A stretch of DNA of 64,000 nt. Source: an uncultured Pelagibacteraceae bacterium. GTDB lineage: Bacteria; Pseudomonadota; Alphaproteobacteria; Pelagibacterales; Pelagibacteraceae. The stretch spans positions 62,001 through 126,000 of the forward strand of contig CACJNI010000003.1 of NCBI GenBank assembly GCA_902594705.1, read 5' to 3'. This document shows positions 26,545 to 36,206 of the stretch, piece by piece; position 1 is the stretch's first letter; every line of letters begins with the position of its first letter. Below the pieces are notes generated by a model. It saw only the letters and a list, made by a program, of their open reading frames with translations, searched no databases and was not told the origin of the DNA. A program made the position numbers and the translations under genes.

Positions 26545-27933
26545 ATGAGTAAAAATAAAAACAATAAACCAATTTGGGGTACAAGAATTAAGAAAAATGC
26601 CTCAACTTTATTTAAAAAAGTTGGTGGTTCATTAACAGTAGATAAAAGACTATTTAAAGAAGATATCGAAGGATCAATTGCTCATGTAGAAATGCTTCAC
26701 AAACAGAAAATTATAAATTTCAGAATAAAGAATAAAATAATCTGGGGATTAAAAAGAATTAAAAATGAAATTGTAAAAAAAAAGTTCAATTTTGATTATG
26801 ATTTAGAGGATATTCATATGAATATAGAAAACAGATTATTTGAATTAATTGGTGATGATGCTGGATATGTTCATACTGCCAGATCTAGAAATGACCAGGT
26901 AATTACCGACCTTAAATTATGGTTAAAAGAAGAAACAAAAAAAATAGTAATTTTATTAGATAATACAAATTCAAATATTCTAAATCTTGCACAAAAAAAT
27001 ATCAGAACAATTATGCCAGGATTTACACATTTAAAAAATGCACAACCACTATCTTTAGCACATTATCTACTAGCATATGTTGAAATGTTTAAGAGAGATA
27101 AGAAAAAATTTAAGAATAATTTAGAATTTTTAGATGAAAATCCTTTAGGTGTGGGGGCTTTATCTGGCACCTCTTTTAAAATTGATAGAAATTACACCAC
27201 AAAAAAACTTAAATTTAAAAAACCAACAAACAATTCTGTAGATACTGTATCTGATAGAGATTTTGTTTTAGACTTCTTGTATTCTTGTCTAGCTTGCTCT
27301 TTACACATTTCTAGAATTGCTGAAGAGCTCATAATTTGGAATTCTGATGCATTTAACATGATAACTTTAAATGATAAATTAGTAACCGGTTCGTCTATAA
27401 TGCCACAAAAAAAGAATCCTGATCCATTGGAATATTTGAGAGGTAAAACTGGAATATTTATTGGAAATATGAATTTTATGATTTCAATATTAAAGGGCTT
27501 ACCCTTATCATATTTTAAAGATTTGCAGGATGACAAAGAAATTGTTTTTAAAACAAATGATCAATTAAAAATATCACTATCATTATTGAATGATGTATTT
27601 AAAAATTTAATAATAAATAAAAAAAGTATGCTATCCCTTGCGGAAAAAGGATTTACTACAGCTACAGATTTATCTGATTACATTGTAAGAGAACTTGGAT
27701 ATCCATTTAGAAAGGCATACATACAAACAGCAAAAATAATTAATCTAGCTGAAAAAAAAAACAAAAAACTTCACGAACTAGAATTGAAAGAAATAAATCA
27801 AATTGAGCCAAAACTTACATTAAATGTTTATAAAATACTAAATCTAGAAAATTCAATTAATTCAAAAAAATCTTATGGCGGAACTTCTTTTGAGAACGTT
27901 AAGAAAATGATAAAAAAAGCAAAAAATGAGTAA
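26545..27933 (+). CDS. argH: Argininosuccinate lyase
   Basis: 462 residues, normal length. The fumarase/aspartase superfamily signature GSSIMPQKKNPDPLEYLR is present at about residue 285, with the catalytic flexible-loop Ser. HTARSRNDQVITDLKLWL is the ArgH-specific substrate region and PGFTHLKNAQPLSLAHYLL carries the catalytic His. It cleaves argininosuccinate to arginine and fumarate. ATG 26545 gives MSKNKNNKPIWGTRIKK, fitting the family start. The 3' end overlaps lptM by 8 bp. Confidence 0.95.
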   Translation: MSKNKNNKPIWGTRIKKNASTLFKKVGGSLTVDKRLFKEDIEGSIAHVEMLHKQKIINFRIKNKIIWGLKRIKNEIVKKKFNFDYDLEDIHMNIENRLFELIGDDAGYVHTARSRNDQVITDLKLWLKEETKKIVILLDNTNSNILNLAQKNIRTIMPGFTHLKNAQPLSLAHYLLAYVEMFKRDKKKFKNNLEFLDENPLGVGALSGTSFKIDRNYTTKKLKFKKPTNNSVDTVSDRDFVLDFLYSCLACSLHISRIAEELIIWNSDAFNMITLNDKLVTGSSIMPQKKNPDPLEYLRGKTGIFIGNMNFMISILKGLPLSYFKDLQDDKEIVFKTNDQLKISLSLLNDVFKNLIINKKSMLSLAEKGFTTATDLSDYIVRELGYPFRKAYIQTAKIINLAEKKNKKLHELELKEINQIEPKLTLNVYKILNLENSINSKKSYGGTSFENVKKMIKKAKNE

Positions 27934-28042
27934 AAAAATTTTAATTATTATACTTTGTTTATATTTTGTGGTTGCTTGTGGGCGTAAAGGCGATCCAGAG
28001 TATAAATCTGAATTAAGTAAGAATATTCAAAAAGTATTATGA
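27926..28042 (+). CDS. lptM: Small lipoprotein, LptM (YifL)-like
   Basis: A 38-codon frame between argH and lysA. It encodes MSKKI, a hydrophobic stretch, then the lipobox VVAC with Cys18, followed by GRKGDPEY. The C-G-x-K-G-x-P sequence after the lipobox is the signature of the LptM family, whose E. coli member aids disulfide assembly of the LPS transporter LptD, and a position just before lysA is typical. It overlaps argH by 8 bp and lysA by 4 bp (ATGA). Confidence 0.8.
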   Translation: MSKKILIIILCLYFVVACGRKGDPEYKSELSKNIQKVL

Positions 28043-29253
28043 GATATATAAACAATAAATTTTTTATTGAAGGAAAAAACGTTGAGAGTCTGACAAAAAA
28101 ATTTAATACACCTCTATACTGCTACTCTTATAAAAATTTAAGAGAAAATGCAGAGAATTTTAAAAAAGCTTTTGAGGAAATTAAACCTTTAATTTGTTTT
28201 TCTGTAAAATCTAATTCAAATATTTCACTATTAAAAGAAATAAAAAAACTTGGCCTTGGGGCAGATGTAGTTTCGAAGGGTGAATTATATGCATCACTTA
28301 GAGCTGGTATTGATAAAAATAAGATAGTTTTCTCTGGAGTTGGTAAAACAAGAGATGAAATTGAGTACGCAATTAAGCAAAAAATATTATTAATAAATTC
28401 TGAGTCATTGAGTGAAGTTTTGGCGATTGAAGCGGCTGCAAAAAAACTAAATAAAGTTGTTGATATAGGACTAAGATTAAATCCAGATACAGATGCTGAA
28501 ACATTGAAACAAATTTCAACTGGTAAAAGTGAAAATAAATTTGGTGTAGATAAAAAGACTTTTGTAAAAATTATTAATTTGATGAAACAATCAAAATTTA
28601 TAAATATTAAATGCTTAAGCGTTCATATCGGTAGTCAAATCTTAAACCACAAACCCTACGAAAAAATGCTAAATGTTCTTGATAAACTTTTAAAAAATTT
28701 AGATTATAAATTTGAGATCATTGATTTAGGTGGTGGGATGGGGATTAACTATGATAATAAAACAAAAAAACTTAATTATACAAAATATAAAAAATCAATA
28801 ATTAAATTTAAAAATAAATACAATTGTAAAATAATTTTTGAACCTGGAAGATCTATAATTGGAAATGTTGGTATACTTGCATCTAAAGTAATTTATTTAA
28901 AAAATAACAAAACAAAAACATTTGTAATATTAGATGCGGCAATGAATGATTTGATAAGACCAGCTTTGTATAATGCAAAACATAGGATAATTCCATCACT
29001 AAGAAATATGTCACGATCAAAGAAAATATTAGAATTTGTAGGCCCAGTATGTGAAACAACTGATAAATTTTTAACAGAAAGGAAATTTCAGAATATAAAA
29101 GAAAATGATATTATGATTATTTGCGATACAGGTGCCTATGGTTATTCATTATCATCTAATTATAATCTTAGATTAAGGCCTGCTGAAATTTTGATTAAAG
29201 GAAATAAAGTAAAGATTATAAGAAAAAGACAAAAAATAACAGATATTATCTAA
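28039..29253 (+). CDS. lysA: Diaminopimelate decarboxylase
   Basis: 404 residues, fold III PLP enzyme making lysine from meso-diaminopimelate. The PLP Lys is in ICFSVKSNSNISLLKEI near residue 57, SVHIGSQIL and the glycine-rich DLGGGMGINY bind the cofactor phosphate, and VGPVCETTDKF contains the catalytic Cys contributed across the dimer. The start is coupled to lptM by ATGA. Part of the argH-lptM-lysA-plsC run. Confidence 0.95.
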   Translation: MRYINNKFFIEGKNVESLTKKFNTPLYCYSYKNLRENAENFKKAFEEIKPLICFSVKSNSNISLLKEIKKLGLGADVVSKGELYASLRAGIDKNKIVFSGVGKTRDEIEYAIKQKILLINSESLSEVLAIEAAAKKLNKVVDIGLRLNPDTDAETLKQISTGKSENKFGVDKKTFVKIINLMKQSKFINIKCLSVHIGSQILNHKPYEKMLNVLDKLLKNLDYKFEIIDLGGGMGINYDNKTKKLNYTKYKKSIIKFKNKYNCKIIFEPGRSIIGNVGILASKVIYLKNNKTKTFVILDAAMNDLIRPALYNAKHRIIPSLRNMSRSKKILEFVGPVCETTDKFLTERKFQNIKENDIMIICDTGAYGYSLSSNYNLRLRPAEILIKGNKVKIIRKRQKITDII

Positions 29254-29266
29254 CTTAAAACTTATA

Positions 29267-29965
29267 ATGAGAAATATCCTCTTTAAAAGTATATTTTTTT
29301 CTGGATTAATTTTAATATGTATTATTTTTCTTCCATCTTTATTACTACCTAAGAAAATCACTCTTTTTGGAGGTAAACTTTTTGGATACTGGTCCTCATT
29401 CTGTTTAAAAATTTTTTACTCAACCAGCATAGTAATAAAAGGTAAAGAAAACATAATTAGTAACGAAAATTTCTTTATCGCATGCTCTCATCAATCGATG
29501 TTTGAAACTTTTTTTTTACAAACAATATTTAATTCACCAATTTTTATTCTTAAAAAAGAACTATTAAATATTCCGATATTTGGTTGGTATTTAAGAAAGA
29601 TAGATTCTATTTCTGTGAATAGAAATAAAGTTTCTAGAGAAAACCTTAATTTTACTGAAAAAATTAAAGAAGTTATGGAAAAAACAAAAAGACCTATAAT
29701 AATTTTTCCACAAGCTACTCGAGTTCTACCAGATGAAATTATTCCTTTTAAAAAGGGAGTTGGAAGAATTTACAGAGAATTAAATGTAAAATGTCAACCC
29801 GTCGCTATTGACTCTGGAAGAGTATGGCCAAAAACTGGAAAGATGATGCCCAATAAAACGATTACTATTTCTATTTTAAAACCAATTAATACAGGTATCG
29901 AAGAAACAGAATTTGTAAAATTATTGCAAAAAGAAATTTATTCCGAGCTTGGTCTTGCTAACTAA
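29267..29965 (+). CDS. plsC: 1-acyl-sn-glycerol-3-phosphate acyltransferase
   Basis: 232 residues with an N-terminal transmembrane helix. The catalytic motif I reads ACSHQSMFETFF (HxxxxE rather than the standard HxxxxD), and motif III reads IIFPQATRVLPDE in place of FPEGTR. PlsC makes phosphatidic acid from lysophosphatidic acid. The Glu variant of motif I is seen in one PlsC/LPAAT subgroup, so activity is expected but acyl preference is open. The last four bases CTAA overlap the end of convergent dnaN. Confidence 0.85.
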   Translation: MRNILFKSIFFSGLILICIIFLPSLLLPKKITLFGGKLFGYWSSFCLKIFYSTSIVIKGKENIISNENFFIACSHQSMFETFFLQTIFNSPIFILKKELLNIPIFGWYLRKIDSISVNRNKVSRENLNFTEKIKEVMEKTKRPIIIFPQATRVLPDEIIPFKKGVGRIYRELNVKCQPVAIDSGRVWPKTGKMMPNKTITISILKPINTGIEETEFVKLLQKEIYSELGLAN

Positions 29966-31074
29966 CCTTTCATAGGCATTACAACATAAATACTGTCAAA
30001 GTCTGCAGGATCTTTTATTAACGCAGGAGATCCAGTATCTTTCAAATATATTTCAATATTATCACCATTTAGTTGGGATGCTATATCAAGCAAATATCTA
30101 GAGTTAAAACTTATATCTAAATCTGTCTCAAATTTTACAGATAGACTTTCTTTACCATCACCACTGTTGGTGTTATTGACAGATAAATCTAAATTATCTT
30201 TAGTCAAATTAAATTTTACACCATCTTTTTTATCTAGAGAAACTGATGCTACTCTGTCGACGGAATTTAGAAAAGATTTGAGATCTATTTCAAGTTTTTT
30301 TTGATTCTCTCTAGGGATAACTTGAATATAATTAGGGAATTTTCCATCGATTAATTTAGATATCAAAATACTATTATTAAGTTCAAATTTAATTTTAGAT
30401 TTAATATTTGAGACTTTAACTTCGCCATCATAATCTTCTAGAAGAGAACATAATTGAAATATAGTTTTTTTTGGAAGTATTATTGGTTCAAATTCAATTT
30501 TGTTTTTTAGTCTTATTTTTGAGATAGACATTCTATGGCTATCTGTTGCGGCTGCAGTTAAAAAATTCTTATCATCTGTTTGGGTCTGATGGAAAAAAAT
30601 ACCACTAAGATAATGTCTTGTTTCATCATTCGAAATCGAGAATTTACATTTATTTAAAAGTTTTAATAAATCTTTTGAATTTACAGTAAATTCATTTTCA
30701 TTAAAATTTTCATCTGTAATTGGAAATTCAGATGCATGAATTGAATTTAAATTGAATAGAGATTTATTTGATTCTAATTGTAATTTACTATCTCCAGTGT
30801 TTTCAAAATTTATCTGACTACCAGAGGGTATTTTTCTTACAATATCAAACATAATTGATGAAGAAGTGGTTGTTTTGCCTTCATCAAAAATTTTAATATT
30901 TGAAATTTCATTTACAAATATTAAATCTAAATCTGTTGCTGTAATTTTTAACTTAGAATTTGCTGCCTCTATCAAAATATTTGAAAGTATAGGTAAAGTG
31001 CTTCTTTTTTCTATTACACCCTGACAATAACCTAAAGATTTTTGCAAATCCTGTTGATTAACACTAAATTTCAT
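29962..31074 (-). CDS. dnaN: DNA polymerase III beta sliding clamp
   Basis: 370 residues, full length. MKFSVNQQDLQKSLGYCQGVIEKRSTLPILSNILIEA is interrupted here as family start (MKFSVNQQDL) and VIEKRSTLPILSN, the conserved first-domain region; the C-terminus ends SIYVVMPMKG, close to the canonical MPMR/MPMK end. Three clamp domains are expected. It follows dnaA with an 11-bp overlap. Confidence 0.95.
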   Translation of the reverse strand: MKFSVNQQDLQKSLGYCQGVIEKRSTLPILSNILIEAANSKLKITATDLDLIFVNEISNIKIFDEGKTTTSSSIMFDIVRKIPSGSQINFENTGDSKLQLESNKSLFNLNSIHASEFPITDENFNENEFTVNSKDLLKLLNKCKFSISNDETRHYLSGIFFHQTQTDDKNFLTAAATDSHRMSISKIRLKNKIEFEPIILPKKTIFQLCSLLEDYDGEVKVSNIKSKIKFELNNSILISKLIDGKFPNYIQVIPRENQKKLEIDLKSFLNSVDRVASVSLDKKDGVKFNLTKDNLDLSVNNTNSGDGKESLSVKFETDLDISFNSRYLLDIASQLNGDNIEIYLKDTGSPALIKDPADFDSIYVVMPMKG

Positions 31075-32473
31075 TTTCTTGTTTGTATAATATTTTATTC
31101 TTTAGGCTATCAATGCTTAAATTTAATTCATTATCGTCTTTTCTTAATTTTTCTATTGTTTTAACTGAATGAATAACTGTTGTGTGATCTCTATTAGCAA
31201 ATGATCGACCTATCTCTGGTAAAGATTTAGATGTCAGCATTTTTGCTAAATAAATAGCAGTTTGTCTTGGTCTTACAAGGTATCTTGACCTTCTTGGTGA
31301 CAACATTTCGTTTTTACTTATTTTAAAATATTTACAGACTATTGTTTGAATATTGTCTATATCAACTTTATTTTCTGTTAAATTTAATAGATCTTTTAAT
31401 ATTACTTTTACCTCTGACATTGAAGGTATTTTTCCATAAATTCTTGAGAAAGATACTATTCTATTAAATGCACCTACAAGTTCTCTGATACTAGTGTTAA
31501 CTTCAGTACTAATAAATTTTATTATCTCATCACTGATTTTAATATTATTTGGATCATGAATTCCAAGATCTTCATTTTTGGATTTTATTATATTGTATCT
31601 TAATTCAAAATCAGCATTTTGAATATCAACTACTAGTCCTCCTGAAAATCTAGATTTAATTCTCTCTTGTATTCTAGTTAATTTGTTTGGTGGTCTATCT
31701 GCTGATACTATAATTTGTGATCCTTTCTCTAACAAAACATTAAACGTGTGGAAAAACTCTTCTTGCATAGCTTCTTTTCCATTCATAAATTGAATATCAT
31801 CAATCAAAAATATGTCAGTATTTCTAAAATACTCTTTAAACTTTACCATATCATTAGATTTTATCGATTTTACAAATTGATACATAAATCTTTCAGCTGA
31901 AATAAACATTACTTTATTTTTTTCTTTCAAACTTAATCCAATTGCATTTAACAAATGTGTCTTACCCATTCCAACTCCACCATAAATATATAGAGGATTA
32001 TAATGAGCTATTTGTTCTGAGACTTTTTTTGCAGCTTCAAAAGCTAGTTTATTACTTTTCCCTAGCAAGAAATTCTCAAAATTTTTATTTGGATCAATTC
32101 GATTATATTGAAGATATGAATCTTTAATAAATGAAACCTTTTCATTGTCAGGTGAATTATCTGGTTTTATTTCATCAGTATTTTTGTTCTTTATATTCTC
32201 GTTAATCACAAATTCTATTCTGGAAATATCTTTTTTATATAATTTAATTATTTGTAATATTTGATCTAAATATCTTGAGGTTATCCAGTCTCTGATAAAT
32301 CTTGTCGAAACGGATAATAAAATATAATTTTTAAACTCATCAACCAAATCAATTTTTTTTAACCAACTATCATAAATCTCAGAACCAAACTTATTTTTCA
32401 TTTCATTTTGTAATAATTTCCAATCAATCTTATTTATATTGTCTGATTTAATGTTAGTGAGATTATTTTTCAT
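31064..32473 (-). CDS. dnaA: Chromosomal replication initiator DnaA
   Basis: 469 residues. Domain I spans about 1-85; domain III has Walker A GGVGMGKTHLL and Walker B IFLIDDIQFM; the C-terminal domain IV has the DnaA-box reading motif RPRQTAIYLAKMLT and SFANRDHTTVIHSVKTI. AGGAG at 32488-32492 lies 14 nt before the ATG, longer than ideal. It forms a dnaA-dnaN unit. The 245-bp region upstream may contain its promoter. Confidence 0.96.
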   Translation of the reverse strand: MKNNLTNIKSDNINKIDWKLLQNEMKNKFGSEIYDSWLKKIDLVDEFKNYILLSVSTRFIRDWITSRYLDQILQIIKLYKKDISRIEFVINENIKNKNTDEIKPDNSPDNEKVSFIKDSYLQYNRIDPNKNFENFLLGKSNKLAFEAAKKVSEQIAHYNPLYIYGGVGMGKTHLLNAIGLSLKEKNKVMFISAERFMYQFVKSIKSNDMVKFKEYFRNTDIFLIDDIQFMNGKEAMQEEFFHTFNVLLEKGSQIIVSADRPPNKLTRIQERIKSRFSGGLVVDIQNADFELRYNIIKSKNEDLGIHDPNNIKISDEIIKFISTEVNTSIRELVGAFNRIVSFSRIYGKIPSMSEVKVILKDLLNLTENKVDIDNIQTIVCKYFKISKNEMLSPRRSRYLVRPRQTAIYLAKMLTSKSLPEIGRSFANRDHTTVIHSVKTIEKLRKDDNELNLSIDSLKNKILYKQENEI

Positions 32474-32718
32474 GAGAGTCTGTTAAACTCCTATTCATAA
32501 TTCAATGCAATAAATTTATTTTTATTCTCAAAAAAAAATAAAATTTACAATTGTATAAATTAATAATTGAATCTATTTTTAGGGACTTAAAATTAGTAAT
32601 CTTAAATTTACTTTTTTTATTTTTTTTTTTATCTTGGGACTAAAAGATTAAAAGATTCTTTTTTTAATTGAAAAAATAATCTCTAGGGTTGTAATTTCTT
32701 TAAGTAAACTAAAAGTTG
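32474..32718. other. AT-rich gene-free segment between dnaA and rpsT (possible promoter/replication-related region)
   Basis: About 245 bp with long A and T runs, and two similar short blocks beginning GGGACT(T)AAAA (near 32582 and 32637). It sits directly upstream of dnaA and downstream of rpsT. No match to a classical DnaA box TTATNCACA was found by eye, so an origin is not supported; it must at least contain the dnaA promoter. The extreme AT content could suit duplex unwinding. Confidence 0.3.
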
Positions 32719-32979
32719 TTATAAGGAATTTATTTTTTTTGTTATTCTAGAAATATTTCTTGACGCGTTTTGCTTTTTTATCACTCCTGTCTTTGCTATT
32801 TTCATCAATTCAGAGTTTAATTTTGGCAAGAATGCTAAAGCTTCTTTTTTGTCCTTTTTATCAAGAATTAAATTCATTTTTTTTATTGCAGATCTAAACC
32901 TGCTTTTTCTAGACTTATTTACCGTTGTTTGACGTGATATACGTCTTATTCGTTTAATAGCTGATTTAGTGTTTGCCAT
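32719..32979 (-). CDS. rpsT: 30S ribosomal protein S20
   Basis: 86 residues. MANTKSAIKRIRRISRQTT is the standard S20 N-terminus; the protein is Lys-rich and helical, ending ISRITKKINSL. The correct ATG is at 32979; longer in-frame extensions upstream do not belong. It lies between mutM and dnaA as in many alphaproteobacteria. Confidence 0.96.
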   Translation of the reverse strand: MANTKSAIKRIRRISRQTTVNKSRKSRFRSAIKKMNLILDKKDKKEALAFLPKLNSELMKIAKTGVIKKQNASRNISRITKKINSL

Positions 32980-33029
32980 AAGCGCGATTGTATATAACGA
33001 GAAATTTATACGGTCAATATAATAATTTT

Positions 33030-33893
33030 TTATTTTTGACAAATATTACAAAAAAATGTTGATCTATTAGTGATAAATTTTTTTTTTATTGTCCCTTTGC
33101 ATCCTGGTGAAAGACAACTCTTATTTTCTCTATTGTATACTTTAAAGTTATCTTGAAAAGATCCATTTTTACCAACTATATTTTTAAAATCTCTAATACT
33201 AGACCCACCTTTTTTTATCGCTAAATTTAAAATTTTTCTTGAATATTTAATAATATTAATACAATCGTTTTCACTTAAAGATTTTGCTTTTTTTTTTGGA
33301 CTAATTTTAGAGCTGAATAAAATTTCACTTGCATAAATATTCCCCAAACCTGAAACAAACTTTTGATCTAAGAGAAAATTTTTTATATTCTTTTTCTTTT
33401 TATAAAAATATTTTTTTAAGTAGTTTAGATTAAATTTTGAAGAAAAAGGCTCAGGACCGTAGTTATTTATAAAATTTTCTAAATTATTCTTATTTTCAAA
33501 TAATTTGAAATAACCAAATCTTCTGGGATCATTATATATAATTTTTATGTTATCAAATTCCAAAAACACATGATTATGTTTTTTTGGTAAATAAGGACTA
33601 TGATAAAAACTTGCATTTGTTTTTTGATTTAAAATATTTTTTCTTAAGAGATGTATAGTGCCAGACATTCCAAGATGAATTAAGCAAAATTTTTCATCAT
33701 TTAAAACTAGTATGATATATTTTGAAAACCTCTTAACTTTTTTTATTGATTTTGATTGAAGTCTTGTTTCAAAACCTTTTTTTATTTTGTACCTTAAATT
33801 CCTATTCTTTATACTTACTTTTTTTATTTTTTTTCCTGTTATTGTTCTACTTAGTGACTCTTTAACAACTTCTACTTCTGGCAATTCTGGCAT
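33030..33893 (-). CDS. mutM: Formamidopyrimidine-DNA glycosylase (Fpg)
   Basis: 287 residues. MPELPEVEVVKESL supplies the catalytic N-terminal Pro and Glu. IHLGMSGTIHL follows, with QKFVSGLGNIYASEILF (H2TH region) and a C-terminal zinc finger with CLSPGCKGTI and CNICQK. It removes oxidised purines such as 8-oxoguanine and nicks the strand. Divergent from ubiE across 32 bp. Confidence 0.95.
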   Translation of the reverse strand: MPELPEVEVVKESLSRTITGKKIKKVSIKNRNLRYKIKKGFETRLQSKSIKKVKRFSKYIILVLNDEKFCLIHLGMSGTIHLLRKNILNQKTNASFYHSPYLPKKHNHVFLEFDNIKIIYNDPRRFGYFKLFENKNNLENFINNYGPEPFSSKFNLNYLKKYFYKKKKNIKNFLLDQKFVSGLGNIYASEILFSSKISPKKKAKSLSENDCINIIKYSRKILNLAIKKGGSSIRDFKNIVGKNGSFQDNFKVYNRENKSCLSPGCKGTIKKKFITNRSTFFCNICQK

Positions 33894-33925
33894 TTATTAT
33901 TATATTAATTAATATTATTTATTTT

Positions 33926-34633
33926 ATGCAACAATATCTTCAAAATAAAAAAGGTCTAGTCCAAGGTGTCTTTGATAAAGTTTATGACAAATACGACATC
34001 ATGAATGATTTGATGTCACTTGGAGTTCATAGAATCTGGAAAAGAAATTTAATAAATTGGATGAGCCCAGGTAAAAATAAAATTCTAGCAGATGTTGCAT
34101 GTGGCACAGGTGATATAGCTAAACTTTTTATCGATAATAGTTCAAATAAAAATATAGAATTATTTTGTATTGATCCCAATGAAGGAATGATGAAAAGGGG
34201 AAAAAATAGACTATCAAATTACAAAAATATCAAGTGGATTAAGGGGTCGGCAGAGAAGTTGCCTTTAAAATCTAATTCGTGTGATTATTATACAATCAGT
34301 TTTGGTTTAAGAAATACAAAAAATATTAATAAATCCTTAAGTGAAGCGTACAGAGTTTTAAAGTCAGGAGGAAGATTTTTTTGTTTAGAATTTTCAAAAA
34401 TTCAAAATTTAAACTTAGATTTAGTCTATAAAAGATACTCTAAATTAATTCCAGAAATAGGAAAATTTGTGGTTGGTGAAAAAGAGCCTTATGAATATCT
34501 AATAAAAAGTATCCAAGAATTTGTTAATCAAGAGGAATTAAAGGGTTTAATGGAGAAAAATAATTTTATTAAATGTGAGTATAGAAACTATTCTGGTGGA
34601 ATAGTAGCTATTCATTCAGGTTGGAAAATATGA
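33926..34633 (+). CDS. ubiE: Demethylmenaquinol/2-methoxy-6-polyprenyl-benzoquinol methylase
   Basis: 235 residues, class I SAM methyltransferase of the UbiE family. VFDKVYDKYDIMNDLMSLGVHRIWK is represented by KYDIMNDLMSLG near residue 25, LADVACGTGDIA is the SAM motif I, and YYTISFGLRNTKNI and VLKSGGRFFCLEF are family motifs. It performs the C-methylation step of ubiquinone synthesis. It is coupled by an ATGA overlap to ubiB. Confidence 0.95.
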   Translation: MQQYLQNKKGLVQGVFDKVYDKYDIMNDLMSLGVHRIWKRNLINWMSPGKNKILADVACGTGDIAKLFIDNSSNKNIELFCIDPNEGMMKRGKNRLSNYKNIKWIKGSAEKLPLKSNSCDYYTISFGLRNTKNINKSLSEAYRVLKSGGRFFCLEFSKIQNLNLDLVYKRYSKLIPEIGKFVVGEKEPYEYLIKSIQEFVNQEELKGLMEKNNFIKCEYRNYSGGIVAIHSGWKI

Positions 34634-36198
34634 TTAAAAAATTATACATACTTTTTAAGCTTGGAAGGAAATTAGCAAAATCTGACGCTTTAAGTATATT
34701 CACAAAGTTTCATAATCCGCCGATTGGAATAAAAATTTTATTCTATTTGTTGTCTTTATCGTTTTCAAAAAAAGATAATTCTTTTGTAAATGAAACTGAA
34801 GGTGAAAGATTATCAAACTCCTTGCAATCTATGGGCACAACATTTATTAAATTAGGTCAATTTCTAGCAACTAGACCAGATATAATTGGAGAAAAGTTAT
34901 CAAAGCAACTAGAGAGTTTACAAGATCGTTTGCCTCCCTTTGAATTATTTAAAGCTAAAGAAATAATCAAAAAAGATCTAGGAGAAGATAATTTTAATTC
35001 AATTATAAATCTATCTGAACCAGTTGCAGCTGCATCTATAGCTCAAGTTCATAAAGCGCAGATAAATGACAATGGCATAATTAAAGATGTAGCTATAAAA
35101 ATTTTACGACCAAATATAAAAAAAATATTCAACGAAGAAATTGATGCTTTGATGCTTTTTGCTTTTTTAACTGAGTCAATTGTCAAAAAGACAAGAAGAC
35201 TTAAATTAGTTGAGGTTGTTTATTTGCTAAAAGAAATAACCAATTTAGAAATGGATTTAAGATTTGAAGCCGCTGCAGCTAATGAGTATTCTGAAAATAC
35301 TAAGAATGACAGTGGATTTCAAGTTCCTAAAATTTATTGGAATTTTACAAGTGAAAATGTAATGACTTTAGACTGGGTTGAAGGTGTCTCGATAAGAGAA
35401 ACACAAGAGTTAGAAAAAAGAAATATAGATACCAAAAAAATTGCATCAGATATTATTCAACATTTTCTAAGACATGCTGTTAGAGATGGTTTTTTTCATG
35501 CAGATATGCATCAAGGTAACATTTTTGTAAACAATAGTGGTCAAATAGTTCCTATCGATTTTGGTATAATGGGAAGGCTCGATGATTTGAGTAAAAAATT
35601 CCTTGCTGAGATTTTATATGGATTTATTAGACGAGATTATAAAAAAGTGGCTGAAGTTCATTTGGCTGCAGGGTTAGTTCCAAAAGAAGTGCCTGTTGAT
35701 GATCTAGCCCAAGCACTAAGATCAATAGGAGAGCCAATATTTGGTCAGTCAATTAAAGATATATCTGGTGGTAAATTACTCAAACAACTTTTTGATGTGA
35801 CAGAAAAATTTAATATGCAAACTCAACCACAGTTGCTTATGCTACAGAAAACCATGGTAGTAGTTGAAGGTGTTGCAAGAAGATTAAATCCAGAGACAAA
35901 CATTTGGGAAACGTCAAGACCTGTTCTTGAAAAATGGCTTAAAGAAACAAAAGATCCTATAACAACATTAAATGAAACTTTAAAAAATTCTGCAGAAGTT
36001 ATAAAAAGATTACCAGAAATGCCACAAATAATGGACAAAGCAAACCAAGCATTAACATTTCTTGCAAGTGGACAAATTCCACAAAATACTAATACGTATA
36101 ATGATCTAAATACAAAAAAAAATGAAATGGTAGCTTTCAGAAATCAATCAATCATTGGTTTATTATTACTTGTAATTTTAGGATTAGTAGTATTTTAA
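34630..36198 (+). CDS. ubiB: Ubiquinone biosynthesis kinase-like protein UbiB
   Basis: 522 residues. UbiB/ADCK family: the KxGQ motif is in FIKLGQFLATRPD, the Ala-rich nucleotide loop in PVAAASIAQVHKA, the catalytic loop in FFHADMHQGNIFV and the DFG-like motif in PIDFGIMG. The C-terminus has one or two membrane-spanning segments (SIIGLLLLVILGLVVF). It is an atypical kinase/ATPase required for ubiquinone synthesis, perhaps in lipid extraction. The ATG at 34630 overlaps the ubiE stop; the TTG at 34621 is not needed. Confidence 0.95.
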   Translation: MIKKLYILFKLGRKLAKSDALSIFTKFHNPPIGIKILFYLLSLSFSKKDNSFVNETEGERLSNSLQSMGTTFIKLGQFLATRPDIIGEKLSKQLESLQDRLPPFELFKAKEIIKKDLGEDNFNSIINLSEPVAAASIAQVHKAQINDNGIIKDVAIKILRPNIKKIFNEEIDALMLFAFLTESIVKKTRRLKLVEVVYLLKEITNLEMDLRFEAAAANEYSENTKNDSGFQVPKIYWNFTSENVMTLDWVEGVSIRETQELEKRNIDTKKIASDIIQHFLRHAVRDGFFHADMHQGNIFVNNSGQIVPIDFGIMGRLDDLSKKFLAEILYGFIRRDYKKVAEVHLAAGLVPKEVPVDDLAQALRSIGEPIFGQSIKDISGGKLLKQLFDVTEKFNMQTQPQLLMLQKTMVVVEGVARRLNPETNIWETSRPVLEKWLKETKDPITTLNETLKNSAEVIKRLPEMPQIMDKANQALTFLASGQIPQNTNTYNDLNTKKNEMVAFRNQSIIGLLLLVILGLVVF

Positions 36199-36206
36199 TC
36201 TCGACG

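Noticed and set aside
32463..32498. 11-codon ORF upstream of and overlapping the dnaA start
   Set aside because: Its first bases include the AGGAG that probably serves dnaA; too short and no sign of regulation.
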